NCBI GenBank assembly: GCA_022577435.1
Contig: JAKOON010000021.1
Span: 722,501-786,500 of the forward strand
DNA: 64,000 bases
Direction of reading: 5' to 3'
From: Embiotoca jacksoni
Taxonomy: Eukaryota > Chordata > Actinopteri > Embiotocidae
The notes under the pieces were generated by a model. That model did no database searches, was not told where the DNA came from, and saw nothing but the letters and a program-made list of their open reading frames with translations. Positions 27,971 to 41,026 of this stretch are shown in pieces. The translations under genes were made by a program, and so were the position numbers. The number at the start of each line of letters is the position of its first letter. Positions within the stretch are counted from its first letter, which is position 1.

Positions 27971-30484
27971 TCATGCCTCCAACTCCAGGCCGAGACCTAG
28001 TTTGTGACCGCCAGCGTTGATATTCTTCCCATCCACTAGTGCCGAGAGGATGAGTTTCATACCTGAAATACGGTTTGAAGTTCATTGAAAGAGTTCGGTG
28101 ACCTTTGTAGGTGTTGCGTACCTTTGCATATTGCATATTATTGAAGAGATGTTTCTCACCAGGCCGCAGAGTCTGAGTGTATCCAAATCCTACCAAGCTG
28201 GCATTGTTCACCTTAGCCTGCAGAGAAAAAGCGTTAAACTAGTGACCGACGGGGCCACACAAACAAGAGTGTACTAGATTCTTTTGAGATGCAAGCAGCA
28301 GTTCATGAGAAGAAAAGTGGAAATGTTGGAAAAATGTCGTTTCAAAATGTCCCTTCGACAAACACCGATCCTTTTTTTCCCCCTCGTGCGCTTACCGATA
28401 TGGTGGCATTGGAGTCTAACTGGTACTTAGCGGCGATTCCAAAGCGAGTGCCGTTGCTGCCTGCGGTCCAGGCAAGATTCACAGCGGTCTCCAGTTTGTC
28501 GTTTACCTTCTGATAAATGGATCCACCAAACTCAGAGCCATCATTTCTGGGAGAGAAAGGCAAAAAAAAAAAAAAAATGCACAACACCGCCTGTTATCGA
28601 AAACATTTAACCAATGGATCGATTTGCTGCGCGCCGTGTAGGAACTCATCCTGCTTAATTCAAATGTTCGCTGGTTCTGAAGCGTACATGTTGGTGTGGA
28701 GCTGGAAGTCTCCGGTCTTGTAACCAACTGCAAAGTTGCTCTGGCTCATCTTAGATTTGGCCGAGTCAAAGCTCATCTGGTAGCCAGCCAGCCATCCCTC
28801 GTAGCCGGCCACTCCTGCTCCGTGGATGGTCGGGCCAGCAAAGTCCATATCTACGTCAACGCCGACGTTGACGTACTCCCTTTTATAAGCCGTCTTCACC
28901 TTGCCGCTCTTCTTGCTGTGAAATCAGAAAAAGAAAGTGAAAACTGAGAAGGAGAAGATACGAGAGTTCTCATTCAGGCTGCCAGTCGTGAGTTTAACTT
29001 ACCCGGTATTTGGTGAAAATGTAGTGTCAAAAGTAAGTTTCAGCCCTTGGGTGATCTTAAAAAAACAAAATAAAAACTCCATCAGTCACATAATTTAGAG
29101 CTAATTCATTGGTGGGATGATCAACACTATAGTAGTTTTCAATGTACCTTATCCTCAACACAAACTTCGGTTCCAAGTGTGTTTTCTGTGGTCCACTTCT
29201 CTGTGAACGTCAGTCCATATTCAGCCCATTTGTACTTGGTTTCCAGGGTCCCAGTGACCTTGCTGGTGTCCACGTTGGATGAGCCGGACGTTTTAAATTC
29301 CTGAAGTGAATGGGAGAGGAAATCAGTCCTGCCTGAAACCAACACGGGTCGGAAAAAGTACATCCATCGTCTATAGGCGAAATAGGTTTAGGATTAAGAG
29401 ACCGGCATGTACACGTGGGACCAATACTGACAACAATATAACAGGCAGTATTCACTCTGTCAGATGAAAGCACAAGTAAACACTGCAGAGAAGTATTGCC
29501 ATCATAAATGATGGCATTGTGAAGTAGTGTGGGACCGTGGGAGAGCCACCAGCGTAGCGGTGAGCGACGCGAGTCTTATGTTTAGTTATTGCTCTTCCTA
29601 CCATCAGCTGTTGTAGTTTGCCATAAATCCTGTATTTCCCCAAATATTATAGCAAGCAGAGAGGTGGTAAAGTGGATATGACAACATTATGACAACCTGA
29701 ATTGAAATGATGAATTTCTGGGTTTTAACATGATCGGAAACATTTGTGCCGACGCAAGTGCACAACTCGACAAAATGTAGAACATAGTTCAAGTCATTTC
29801 AGTCCTGAAGAGCTACATACCGCACACCATAAAGCTTGGTTATCAAAGAATTGCGACACACGACGCGCACAGTTCATTACGTGTGGGTGGAGCTAAAAGG
29901 TTATATATCGGTCACAGAGCGCAAACAGGTGGGCGTTCGTCAAATCATCAGCTCACCGAAGGAGAGTTTTGTGTCCCAAGATTTAGTTTCACAGTTTCTA
30001 AGTGTTTCGGTTTAGAATCTCCGCGAAACCTGTGAGGCCGTCCTTTAATAAATAGTCGGGGTCCATCAGAGCGCCGTCGAAAACGCAGACTCGTTCGTCG
30101 TACGGTGAATGTTATGGCCTGAGCCTCAGTCTAACCCTGACGAGCTTAGTGGAATTGTTCCACACGGACCAAGTAGGGAAAAAAAAAATAAAAAAATAAA
30201 AAAATAAATCATCACCACATTATCTGCATCGCACGACTGGGCGTTACAGTTAAAATGTAAACTCACCACTCCGGTTGAAGACTTGGTCTTCACATCGAGC
30301 TTAACCAGCCCAAAACCTGTAAGGACAGTGACAGTGAAAAAAGACTTTCTGGGCTTGGAGATGCATTCACAGAAGCAGCAATGCAAATATACGCGTATAA
30401 ATCGTGCGTCCAGTTACCATATCCCTTGTTGAAGATGTCTTTTGCCGATTTTCCCAAGTCAGCATACGTTGGAGGAATTGCCAT
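27971..30484 (-). CDS. vdac2: Voltage-dependent anion-selective channel protein 2
   Basis: Eight coding exons on the minus strand: 30418-30484, 30267-30316, 29148-29300, 29003-29055, 28688-28915, 28396-28546, 28160-28217 and 27971-28062, giving exactly 283 residues, the standard VDAC length. It is the beta-barrel pore of the mitochondrial outer membrane, passing ATP/ADP and metabolites. The N-terminal MAIPPTYADLGKSAKDIF forms the voltage-sensor helix. Glu73 within TFTEKW is the membrane-facing glutamate known in VDAC1/2. From Tyr225 (YQLDSNATIS, then AKVNNASLVGFGY) it nearly fits the eukaryotic porin signature, with Phe at one usually smaller aliphatic site. The 2-over-1/3 assignment rests mainly on the comtd1-samd8 neighbourhood. 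The start ATG lies 5 bp inside its exon. Confidence 0.96.
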
Positions 30485-31311
30485 GATGCCTGCCGCAAAA
30501 GAGAAGGTTGCAGAGAGTTTAGATAGCGAGTCGAAAAGGACAGAGCAAACAGCTCGCATCAAAAGAAATCCACTCTTAAGTCAGAAGATCAAACCGGGCG
30601 ACATTCTTCAGGGAATTTTAATGTCTAGTTTCAAAAATGAACACCTTGTTGAAACTAAAAAAAAAAAATTGCAACTAATAAAAACAATTGTGTGAAGCTG
30701 TCAAGTGTTTCTAAAATCTTTGCACAGTCTGACTACAATTACTGTTTTTCCTTTTTTTTTTTGTTAAGTAATCTTTAAACTCCAACATGATTTTATTTTT
30801 TTTTTTTTTTTTTACCAAATAGTTAGCGGCATAAGATATCTGCTGCACGGTTTGATCCCGAGTAAGATGGTCTACGGGGCGTTACGAGGATTCGTCTCCT
30901 TATTGTCAAGGTTAAACTGGAGGCTGAAAGACGTGCCAGGACTTGAAAGGTTCAGGGACGTTAAAGCTGAGACACACCTGGCACAAAAAAAAAAAAAAAG
31001 CAAAAAAAAAAAAACGCTCTTTCACGCTAAAATGGTCGAAATCAGCATCGAGTCTGTGGAGCGTAATGTTAAAATGAAGTGAAACCAGAGGGCTAACTTT
31101 GTCCATTCGTATGTTGTTGTTTTTTTTGTTATGCAAAATATGCGCAAAACATTTGCCCCACGACAGGAAATGTACATGACCGCGTCTGGTACGTTAAAGG
31201 GAGTTTGAACACACGAGTGTTGGCAGGGGGCGTTTTTCCAGCTCCCGAAATGGGATGTTTGATAACCAGCGCCGCTAAAATACAACACGAACTATTACTG
31301 TGATTACTTAC

Positions 31312-31590
31312 CGAGATTTACTGCTGTCGGTTGTGTTACTGTCAACTTGTCAGACAAGGAAAAAGCGGCGGGATGAGCGATGGAAACCGGTGTAGGACGA
31401 TATGGAGGAGACACCGCAAAACCAACAACCTCCTGACCTCGGCGCCGCAGGACCCGACAATGCAGCTGCCTACTTTGTGCCTGACTGAAATAGGAGCGAT
31501 TTCGTAACGTTTTATTCCTCCGAGACTTGGGAGTTAAGCGTTGATTCTGATATTTTTGTTTTATAGCGGAGAATTCAATTCTTGTCATTT
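31312..31590 (-). other. vdac2: vdac2 5' untranslated first exon and promoter
   Basis: On the minus strand AAATCTCG is followed by a strong donor GTAAGTAATC at 31311, matching an acceptor just before the vdac2 start codon (GCGGCAG, then GCATCATGG). The upstream sequence is GC-rich, as expected of a housekeeping promoter. The 5' end is approximate. Confidence 0.65.
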
Positions 31591-32019
31591 TCAAAAAGGC
31601 GACATTTACGTGGGTGATTTGTGTTACCGGCTAACCGGCGGCTGGAAGACCTCTAAATCACCACGGTAACCATTACGCTCGCGTACCGCTTTACGATCGC
31701 GATACTTCAACTTTTCTCACGTTATCCGAACATGCGTAAGTGTACAATGTATGTTTTAATCAAACCAAATAAAAGACTTATTGCGCAGTTGTTCACAGCT
31801 GCTAGTTACTGTCAAATGCCTTAAATACATCTTTTTGATGTATTTAATCTTTAAATATTGTCTTTATTAAATTAAAATTAAATAGTGTCTTTATTATTAA
31901 ATTATTCAATATTTTCCAAAGTCAAATAAACCTCTTATTTCAAGTTCCCTATACATGTCCATTCATTTAGTATGTGTCTAATGTTCATTCATATATGATT
32001 GTGCAGAAAAAAAGGGAAA

Positions 32020-33453
32020 AAAAAGTCTGATTTCAGCTCTTTAATGATGGAAATGACCAACGAGACAAGAATCAAGTAATGTGGCTTTGCAGTAGCAAAT
32101 GAATACAACATCCTTCCTTACTAAAAAGGATGCGTTACACTGTCAACTCCGTTTCTAACATCCAAACAAATGATCCCGCACTACAGTGTTCAGCTTCACC
32201 CACTGAAACGCAGAGGACAACCTGAAATTATTATTACACGTAAGTAGCACGTTGTGTTTCAAACAAAATACGTAGTTCAAAGCAACTGTAAACATATTTC
32301 TCCATGTGCATGTTGCTGTAACTTTGTATATGCAATATAAAAATACCTATCGACATTTATAAAATGAAATAAATTAATATAAACAAATACATACAAATTT
32401 AAGGGTCCGTTTACTACAGATCAATGTCAGTGAATTAATAGCAGGAAAAGCTCATAGTACTTGGTCTTAGTCTAGTTATATACACTGTATTTATAAAAAA
32501 AAAAAAAGAAAAAAAAAAAAAGAATAATAATAAAAAAAAAAGCACTATACATCTATCCAACATGAAAGATTTGGGACATTTACACATTTCCTATCATCTT
32601 AACACTCAAGGTAGTTGGCAAATGGAATTGTATTTAAGACAGCTGGAAAAACACACTTTTTTTTTGGCCGACGATGACATTTTCTTTCACATTTCTTTTC
32701 TTTTGTCTGGTGAGGAAGAAGCAGGCAACAGTCTGTCGACCATTTAAAACGCAAGAGTCAATGTATAGTGTTGTTTTATCTTATAATGAGCCACAAATTT
32801 CTCTGTAAGCGACGATTGCAGAAGACCTTCATAACATCCGTTTGTCAATACGATGAAAAATATATTTTCTATACAGTTTAATGTAGATCTATACATATTG
32901 CTTTGACAGTGGTCCACGGAGTCGTGTTTTGAGGAATTATGAAGTGGAAGGGACGACAAAAACTCCAGTTCCAAACCTTCAAATGAGTTTAACTGCACAG
33001 AAAATGTGAGACTGCTATGAAGGATCAGGTGCAACCAAGCCTGAGAATTTGTTTTTTGGATGGATCGTGTGATATCCAAAATACCATTATAAAAGATGCA
33101 ATTTCAAGTTAGGAGGTACAGAAAAATGCAATTCATGCTAAACAACATGATATCCCTTTTAGTGAAAAAATTAATAACACGAGGTGACGACGGGACCTTT
33201 GAGAAACTGTTGAAGGGTTTTGTGTATTTTGTTTGAATGCACCTAAAAAATAAAAAAAAATGGTGAGGGAGAAGCAGGTTAGACGCTGAGTCCCAAAGTA
33301 AAAGAGGTTATGGCTCTGTGTATCCCATCAGGCCTCTTGCGCCGACAGGATCACGTCAGGCTTCTTCGTTGTTGGTGATGTCACGCACCGCCTCGGTTGG
33401 CAACTCGACAAAGCAGACGAAGCGGCACAGCCTCGGACGCGTCTGACCGCTCA
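32020..33453 (-). other. samd8: Probable samd8 3' UTR
   Basis: About 1.4 kb following the samd8 stop on the minus strand contains no other exon. ATTAAA (TTTAAT on plus, 32040-32045) could be the poly-A signal. The stretch has an A-rich tract near 32495-32540 and otherwise complex sequence. The end point is inferred. Confidence 0.4.
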
Positions 33454-35811
33454 CTATCCAATGAGCCTCCTGATCACGGCAGGTCGAGAGAAAGGCCAGC
33501 AGTACTCGTTGGGGACGGGCCCGTTCACATTGCACTCGAAGAAGGAGAACATGGGGAACCAGATGCGAGCCCGTCGACTCTGCTGGTAGGCCCGGGTGTT
33601 GGCTAGAGTGTGGTAGTACAGGAAGAGTCTGGTGGTGATGTAGAAGGCTATGAACACGTCGATGGAGTAGTGTTCGTGTGCGGCCAGGATGAAGAAGATG
33701 CCGAAGAGATTGAGCACCCAGGACAAAGTGTGAATGAAGTTCCAGCTTCGTGGAGTGTCTGTTGGAAAGAAGGAGAAAGAGCAACTTGTGTTACTTGCAT
33801 GGATTTACATAACTCCGCCCAGAAATGTAGCCCAGTGATTGTTTTAGTCGAGTTCACACTAAGGGGAACATAATGTTTAAATTATACTTGTAATACCGGT
33901 GAAGGACGCTGGATGGCAACAGAGGGACAAAGTCTCCAAAGACGGTTACATCGTGTCTCCCTCAAGATTTACTACTTCAACCCCCTAATGTGACTTTTTT
34001 TAATGACACGTTGTAATTTCTTTTCATGATGTCAATACAGACAAAACCTGGCAACCATTGTGACCATTTTAAAAGGTATATATATTGTTTACTGTTTATT
34101 ATTTACATCTTGTGAACTAATATCTCATTTTTGGTGCGTGTTTGGAGGTTTAAGGTCTTACGTCACCCCAAAAATAAGGAAAATAAGAAAATTATACGAA
34201 TAAGCGTAACTACGCTCATCCAGAAAAAGATCTGAATTCATTTAAAAAGAGCCAAAACACTACTGGACAAACATAATAAAGAAAATAATGCCTTATTCAT
34301 CCAAAAATCTATAACCCGACCAATTTCATCAGATCTGTCAAGTTAATATCTATAATCTTCAGTCATTTGCAACATTAGAGGATATTAGGCAGTATTTTAG
34401 GAATCCACTTTTATTTATTAATACTATTAGCATTACTAAATATTTCATGGCCATTTCACCTTAATCTTTACTTTCAAATTGTCACTTTCTTATGATTTGA
34501 ATTAAGTCGTTTCCCACTGAATGGTTAACAAACCTCGGAGCCAGACCGTCTCATCTGAAGCTACTCACACTCTGTGACGAAGAAGTTGAGCATGGTCAGG
34601 ACCACAGTGTGGCCGCTGAACATGTAGTCGCCACACGTATGCACTCCCGTCAGGGTCATCCCGAAACCGCTCCAGATGGCCACGGCTCGCTGCAGTTTGG
34701 CCCACATGTCACCGTATATCTACAAAAGGAGAGGAGGAGCGCAACCGTTGATACCGCGATCTCTCTCAAAAGACGTGCAGCGTTTTAGACACGTTACGCG
34801 AAACATTCATCCCGCGTTACCTTTCCTGAGCACTGCAGGTGCTGTCCCGGCACGGACAGGGAGGTGACAAACATGGTGACGCAGCGCAGCATGAACACCG
34901 TCCCCATGAGGCTGCACAGGCGTCGCAGAAGGATGGACCTGCAAGTCGTGACAGACGGTTAACCCGGGTCTGATCTGCTGCTGATATAAGGAATGATGAA
35001 TCTCTGCACTTAAATAACACCTTCTTTTTTTTTTTTTTTTTACATCAGTGGTTTATAGCGGCGATAGAACCGCACGCAAGGTGATCGCGTTCGATCGGGA
35101 GCAACTCGGGGTTCAGTGTCTCGCCCAAGGACGCTTCAACACGTGGACAATCAGTGGACAACCCCGTCGCCACCGGAGCCGCAGCCGCCTCAAAACAACA
35201 CACCGATGCGAACGACTGTCAGGACTCTACCTGTGTTTATGCAGCAGCAGAACCAGCAGCCAGATGTTACAGAGGATCACCCCGCACGCTTCAGCCATGG
35301 CGAAGGCCCACGGTATTCTAGGCACGCTGTTGAAAAGGAAACGATCCGCGTGAAAGACAAAATCAGTAAGTCGAACTACACAGACTTAATGGGAAACCAA
35401 TTACGGTTTCCAGCTTACAAACTGCGAGGATTTGTTGCTTTTCTCTCGTTTTTACATCTTAAAACAAACCAGAATATAATTCAAATATTTTCTGCAATTA
35501 TTGGTTGTGCTAAACAAGCAGTTTCAAAACATCATCTTCAGCTGTCTAAAGTAAGATATTCCTTTATCACCATTTTCTGACATGCTATACACTTAATAAC
35601 TAGCAATTTGTTAATTGTAAAAACAAATTGATAGAGTCATGGACCAATTTATAATAATAGGTATCGAATTAGTAACTTTTCAAAACATTTTCTATGTTAC
35701 AAGATGTTAAATGACAAATGCTGCAGTTAAAGCTTACAGATCTGGATTCCCCCTGTAGCCGAGCACCATCAACCACACCGGTGCCATCAGGCACGTTTCA
35801 TCTCTTTTACC

Positions 35812-35849
<38 letters not shown>

Positions 35850-36933
35850 CTTTTTCTTACACGACTCGTATCAAATGGCAAAATATTCACTCGAGCTGTA
35901 AAAAAAAAAAAAAAATCTCTCGAGATGGAGAAAAAAAAAAAATCTCAAACACTCCTAACTAGCCTGAACAACTCGCCTCAGCGCATTTCATTTCTCCACC
36001 TCCCCGGTGGCGTTTCCCTGAAATCAGCTGTCTGAGTATGCTATGACAGTCCATGAAAAGATTAAAGCTGGTTATAAACAACAGGTCACAGCTAAAAGTA
36101 GGTCACTTTTAAAAAACTTAAAAAAACTAAAAAAAAAAAACCTCTCAAAAATCTATTTGAACCAAAGCAAGCACATCAGGACAATAATAGAAACATGCTA
36201 CAAGTAATTAGGGCAGTTACAGTGTCCACCATCTGCTGTGATCCTCTGACAGCTAATAAAACAAATATTGTTTGGCTTTGTTAAGTCATAAGTAATTGTT
36301 GTGGCATTTCACAGCTGGTTAATGCTTTTCGTTGTTAGTTTGTGGCGTAATAAGGCTGAGGAGCGGTCACACCCACCTGTCGAGGAAAATGTCTGGCAGT
36401 GGAGGGTACGTGCGCATGTCGGGGACCCTCTCGTGCACGATGACCATGACGAAGGACGTGAACCCGAACACGAACACCACATAGACAGAGCTGAGCACCG
36501 TCTTCCAGTACTCTGGATCGAGGCGCCTCATCTGCTGCTTGTACTTCCCATTGGTGTACTGGTGGTACTCCTCTCCCACCGGTGCCGTGTCGGTGCTGTC
36601 GCAGTCTCTGCCCGGGTCTCCGTTGCACAGCCAGTCCAAACTGCCCCCGGAGCCTGTAGGAGAGTGGCCGTCGAAGGGGAGCCCCAGCTCCTCCAACACG
36701 TCAATGTTCTGTTTCTGGAGTTTGCGGATGGACACCATCAGCCGCTTGATGTCCCCCAGGACCTTGAGCTCCAGAGGCGGCGAGCGGAGGTCGTACTCGC
36801 TGAGGGCGAGCAGGCTGGTGCCGTCCAGCCGGTGCTTGTTGCACAGCAGGTCCACGTAGTCGCAGAAGCCCTCTTCCTTCAGCCACTTGGCGACGTGTTT
36901 GGGCGTCCAGCGACGGACGCTCTGCTGGGTCAT
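33454..36933 (-). CDS. samd8: Sphingomyelin synthase-related protein 1 (SAM domain protein 8)
   Basis: Five coding exons on the minus strand: 36377-36933, 35231-35326, 34821-34938, 34569-34719 and 33454-33758, giving 408 residues (mammalian about 415). In animals this ER membrane enzyme makes ceramide phosphoethanolamine and senses ceramide. Residues about 7-75 are a SAM domain (starting RRWTPKHVAKWL). Several hydrophobic segments follow, the first at about 146-166. The synthase/lipid-phosphate-phosphatase core has CGDYMFSGH at 286-294 and HYSID at 337-341; His294, His337 and Asp341 form the expected catalytic triad. The C-terminus ends RRLIG. The ATG at 36933 lies 19 bp inside the exon after an acceptor at 36953; upstream in-frame codons belong to the intron. 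It is divergent from the first dusp gene. Confidence 0.96.
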
Positions 36934-37930
36934 GTCGTCCTCACTCTGAAGACTGTGGGGAGAAACAACGGCATTTATCAAACAACAAAGCGCTCCCTTA
37001 CTAATCTCAGTTCCTTATTTACAGTGTCGAGTTACATGTAATCAAATTACAAAATAAAAGTAACTGTAAATCACTTATTGTCACAATTTAAAATGTTGGT
37101 GATTTCAACAGGGTTGCATCTGAAAATGTTCTTTTTTTTTTTGGAGTAAAAACCATTGAACCTTGTTTTTGATTGGTTCATCTCTTGTCTGCCAATCAAA
37201 TCAATATGCATTACCTAAACAATCACACCGAGGCAGTTTTCCATGTCGTTGGATAAGACTGAGAGAGATTTAGAGAGTCCCTCAGGGACCAGTGTTAACA
37301 AAACTGTGAACAATCAAATTTACACAGCCTTTTTTTTTATTTATTTTTTTTTTAGCTTTATTTATCAGGATTTTTCAGCATTATTTCCCAGTTTAAAAGT
37401 AGAAAAGTAATGAAAAGGTAATCAAACCTTATATAAAGTTATATTACTTTAACGAGGTAATTAAAAATAGTTACATGACTTATTACGGATTATCCAGACC
37501 GTAAATAGTGAGGAGTGACCTCCAACCTTTCAAAAGTAACACTGACCTATTAAGTCAGTACTATTTGGCACATTTTATTTGACACTGAAATCAGCAATTC
37601 AAAACTAATTCTAATTAATTAAAAAAAAAAAAAGAGCATTTACAACCTGACATACGAACACATGAGACGAGGTAAAATGTACACAACGAAACCACACCCT
37701 AAAAACTGAAGTGAAGAGGCAGACATAGACCCCCCCCCCCCTTTCCCTCCCCCAGGCCTTTCAGTAACTTTAAATCTTTAATACCATCTAATAGCTTATG
37801 ATATATTAACACAACAACCCCCCTTTTTTCTTTTCCCCCCCCCCCAGCAGGCTAATTGAGCTCAGGCTACCTAGTTTAGCTCCCTAGCTCCTGATAGCCC
37901 GATCGATACCCGTGATTTACGCTCACTCAC

Positions 37931-38215
37931 CCGGTCTGAGATGAAACCAGCGGACGACGCGGAGCTTTATTTAATCGGCTAACTTAAGTAAGTGGCTTTT
38001 TTACAGGAATCAGCAGGAATCGTATCAGCGTTTGCAGCGGTAACACGGGCTCGTTGGAAATCATTTCGCCCAGGCTTCGCGCTGGTTAGCATTACTGTTG
38101 ACAACAACAAGGCGGTAATGTCCCGAGTAGCTGCGCACGTGAAAACTGGCTTGCGAGGCCGTAGCTGAAGCGACAGCGACACTTACCGGTGAAAAGACGG
38201 TACTGCACCGTCTTT
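37931..38215 (-). other. samd8: samd8 5' untranslated first exon
   Basis: On the minus strand CAGACCGG is followed by a donor GTGAGTGAGC at 37930, pairing with the acceptor at 36953. The exon is GC-rich and contains CpG. The 5' end near 38215 is a guess from where GC content falls. Confidence 0.6.
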
Positions 38216-38529
38216 ACCTCGCATATTTTGGGGGTTTTTTATGACGACAAAACTTTTTTTTTTTTGTTCAATTGAAGGTCACAAAATGAAAAATAGCGCA
38301 AGGACATAAAAATTTACTTCACGAAGATTTACAGGTGTGAACTAGGACAACTTTTAGAATATAGGTCAATGTTTTAATTTTAGAACAAGTACACCTGTCC
38401 TTGTCGGTACCAACACGGTTGTTGTGAAGCCTCAACAGAGTTTGAATTAAGGTTGAGAGAAGAAATCATAGAAATGGATAGTTTCAGAGTTGCATCTGGA
38501 GGTAAATATGAATATGCATGTAGTCAACG
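38216..38529. promoter_or_regulatory. Divergent promoter region, samd8 and first dusp gene
   Basis: About 300 bp separate the probable samd8 first exon (minus) from the start codon of the first phosphatase gene (plus). No clear TATA box is seen. The dusp leader contains an upstream ORF at 38474-38533. A shared promoter is inferred from spacing alone. Confidence 0.4.
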
Positions 38530-38533
38530 ATGA
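38474..38533 (+). other. Upstream ORF overlapping the dusp13a start codon
   Basis: ATG at 38474 opens a 19-codon frame whose TGA (38531-38533) overlaps the main ATG (38530-38532) as ATGA. If it lies in the transcript leader it could limit or couple translation of the phosphatase. Transcript extent is not known. Confidence 0.5.
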
Positions 38534-39305
38534 ATAATCCTCAGGGAAACAGTGCTGTTTCTCCTGCCACCCCTTCTGTAAAAGACCTGGTGACGGTTTT
38601 GTATGGAGGAAAAAGGTTTGGTAATCATGTGGATGAAGTTTGGCCTAACCTGTTCATTGGGGACATGTAAGTTGTTCACTTTCCTCTTGACGGCTTATAC
38701 CAAAAAAAGCAGCACTATGTTTGGTTTTCTTTGAACGTGTTTCCTATTATAAAGACTGTTTTCTTTTGTCTGCAGGTCAGTGGCCAATGACCGCTACAGT
38801 GTATGGAAGCTGGGAATCACTCATGTTGTGAATTCAGCACATGGGCGGATGCACAGTGAGGGGAGTCATGACTTCTATGGATCCACTGTGGATTATTATG
38901 GCGTGCCTGCAGATGACTCACCGTCTTTTGACCTGTCTCGCTTTTTCTTTCCCTCTGCTGAATACATTCACAACGCTCTTGACACTCCCGGTGGTAAATA
39001 CCCATCATTATGTTGCTTTAATCTCAGATTTTGCAGTCACCCAATTTATCCAGACTAAAATCCCACATTCAGCACCTGCTTCATGCTCACCGTAATCTTT
39101 TTCTTCCCCAGGGCGGGTTTTAGTCCACTGTGCCGTTGGAGTGAGCAGGTCTGCCTCCATCGTCCTGGCCTACCTTATGATCCACCACCATTACATCCTG
39201 CTAGAGGCCATCAATAAGGTCAAAGAGCGCAGGTGGATTTTCCCGAACAGAGGATTCCTCAAACAGCTTTGTGCTTTGGATATGAAACTGCAAAATACGT
39301 CATGA
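38530..39305 (+). CDS. dusp13a: Dual specificity phosphatase 13A (muscle type, MDSP-like)
   Basis: Three coding exons, 38530-38666, 38776-38993 and 39112-39305, encode 182 residues, close to mammalian MDSP (188). It is an atypical dual-specificity protein phosphatase without a MAP-kinase-binding domain. Exon 1 ends with the family motif HVDEVWPNLFIGDM. The probable general acid is Asp93 in GVPADDSPSFDLS. The active site HCAVGVSRS puts the nucleophile at Cys125 and the phosphate-binding Arg at 131. RWIFPNRGFLKQLCALD near the end is typical of the MDSP branch. It opens a co-oriented tandem of phosphatase genes. Intron phases (2, then 1) match all other members. The start is the first ATG giving the right exon 1; an upstream ORF precedes it. 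Confidence 0.92.
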
Positions 39306-40898
39306 CTGCACTTCAAAAATGAATTCATATTCTAACTTTAAAAGCCTCAAACGTTCCTTTTCCTCAAGGCAAATGACGGATCCAGTACCTACCAGTGGAG
39401 GGAGATACTGTGCTTTGGCTTGTTTAAGGAATGGTATTGAATCAAATGGATTTCCCCTGACTCTAGTGCTGTGCTGAGTGTGAATCATGCTGCCTGTTTA
39501 CAAGATATTGACCCTGATGTTAAAAGGAGATCAGAGTAATCAGCTCAGCTTGAGGCAGAATCAATTTAAGGACTGAATATGAGAAAAAAGTACTTATTTA
39601 ACTTTTGTTTTGTGTTGAAGAAGAATCTCACTCATTATGCTGTGTATTTATTTTAATACAGTTCAAGGCTTTGGAGATGTTTTCTTAGATGAACACACAC
39701 ACACACACACAAAAAACCTTGAGTGCATTTACTTTAAAACAGTTTCACTTTAATATCAAATATTGTCTCCAACATTTTAAAGTATTGAATCTCCTTGATG
39801 ACATTATGCTTTAAATATTTTTTGTCAGATTATTGTTAATTAGCTGCTTAAAAAACGACATGGAGGTGTTAAAGTGAAATGTAACTGTGACTGCTGCTTG
39901 AGGACTTAAAAAATACACCTAAGATGATCACTGCTGCTCATAATTACCATACATGATTTCACAAATGCCTGTGTAGCTCTGCCAGCAGCATGACTTCCTG
40001 GCTTCCCGAAGATCTCCTGACTTTGCCTCGCTTCCCAACATGAAGCTTGTGGCTTGGAGCAAAATGTCTCAAAACCCTTTTGATGGATTATCAGGAAATT
40101 TGGTTCAGATATTCCTGATCCTTTAACATTTCCTGTTTATGACCCTTTACCTAAAAAAAATAAATAATGTCCTTCCCATTATTTGTGCTTAGTGCCAATT
40201 TGTTTGCATGCTAAGACACTGAACCTGCCAAACATCAGCATGTTGTTGCGGTCACTGTGATAATTTCAGCTCTCAGTACAGCGTCACAGAGACATCAACA
40301 TGGCTGCAGACTCTTAAGTGTTGTTTTCGTCCATTTTTTCACAAGTGATGCAGCTGTTTTCTCCTGTTAATGGGGGGGGGGAACCACAGTAACCTTCGTG
40401 TTTCTTTCTAATATGTTTCCCATTTCCAGTGGATTCTGATCTGAACGGTCCACCTTGAACTTTTCTGCACGGTAGCAGCTCTTCATAAAGAGTTGGCCAG
40501 TCAGCCTTGACTTTGAGTCTCTGGAATAATGGGCTCCCTCCATCCACATCGGTGAAGTCAATGCGTGTCTTAACCTACAAGGCCGAGGCTCTTTTCAGTG
40601 AACACAGGTGTTTGAAAAATGACAACGTGCTCTGGCTTTGCTGTAATGAAAGTGACCTTACAACATGACTATCTTCAGATATCCATGGTCTCATATGTGT
40701 GGAGTTAAGAATCTTCTTCCTGGAAAACCTGAAATCATTAACAGGTCAGATAGAACTCTACATCTCTGGTTCTCTGCAGAACAAAAGCTCATCCTTATTG
40801 ACTGCTGAGCAGTCTGGAGCTCAGTGTTGAGGGTTTCTTGGCACTTATGGATAATATTCTCAAAGTTTTATGAACACATCAGGTGGGATTTTGTCCCA

Positions 40899-40899
<1 letters not shown>

Positions 40900-40934
<35 letters not shown>
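40900..40934. repeat. (CA)n microsatellite
   Basis: Uninterrupted CA dinucleotides, about 17 units, between the first two dusp genes. Confidence 0.95.
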
Positions 40935-40936
<2 letters not shown>

Positions 40937-40980
40937 CTATATATTCATCAATAAGCAGAAGCAGCGCTTTAGATGATCAA

Positions 40981-41026
40981 TCAATAAATGTCTGCAGGTC
41001 ATTTTTGACCTGCAGACATTTATTGA
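40981..41026. repeat. Perfect 21-bp inverted repeat, 4-nt loop
   Basis: The left arm 40981-41001 is TCAATAAATGTCTGCAGGTC plus A; the right arm 41006-41026 is its exact reverse complement; TTTT separates them. No target-site duplication is obvious, so it is not clearly a transposon. Confidence 0.85.

Noticed and set aside
36301..37041. 246-codon plus-strand frame opposite samd8 exon 1
   Set aside because: Antisense shadow of the samd8 SAM-domain exon; no recognisable domain.
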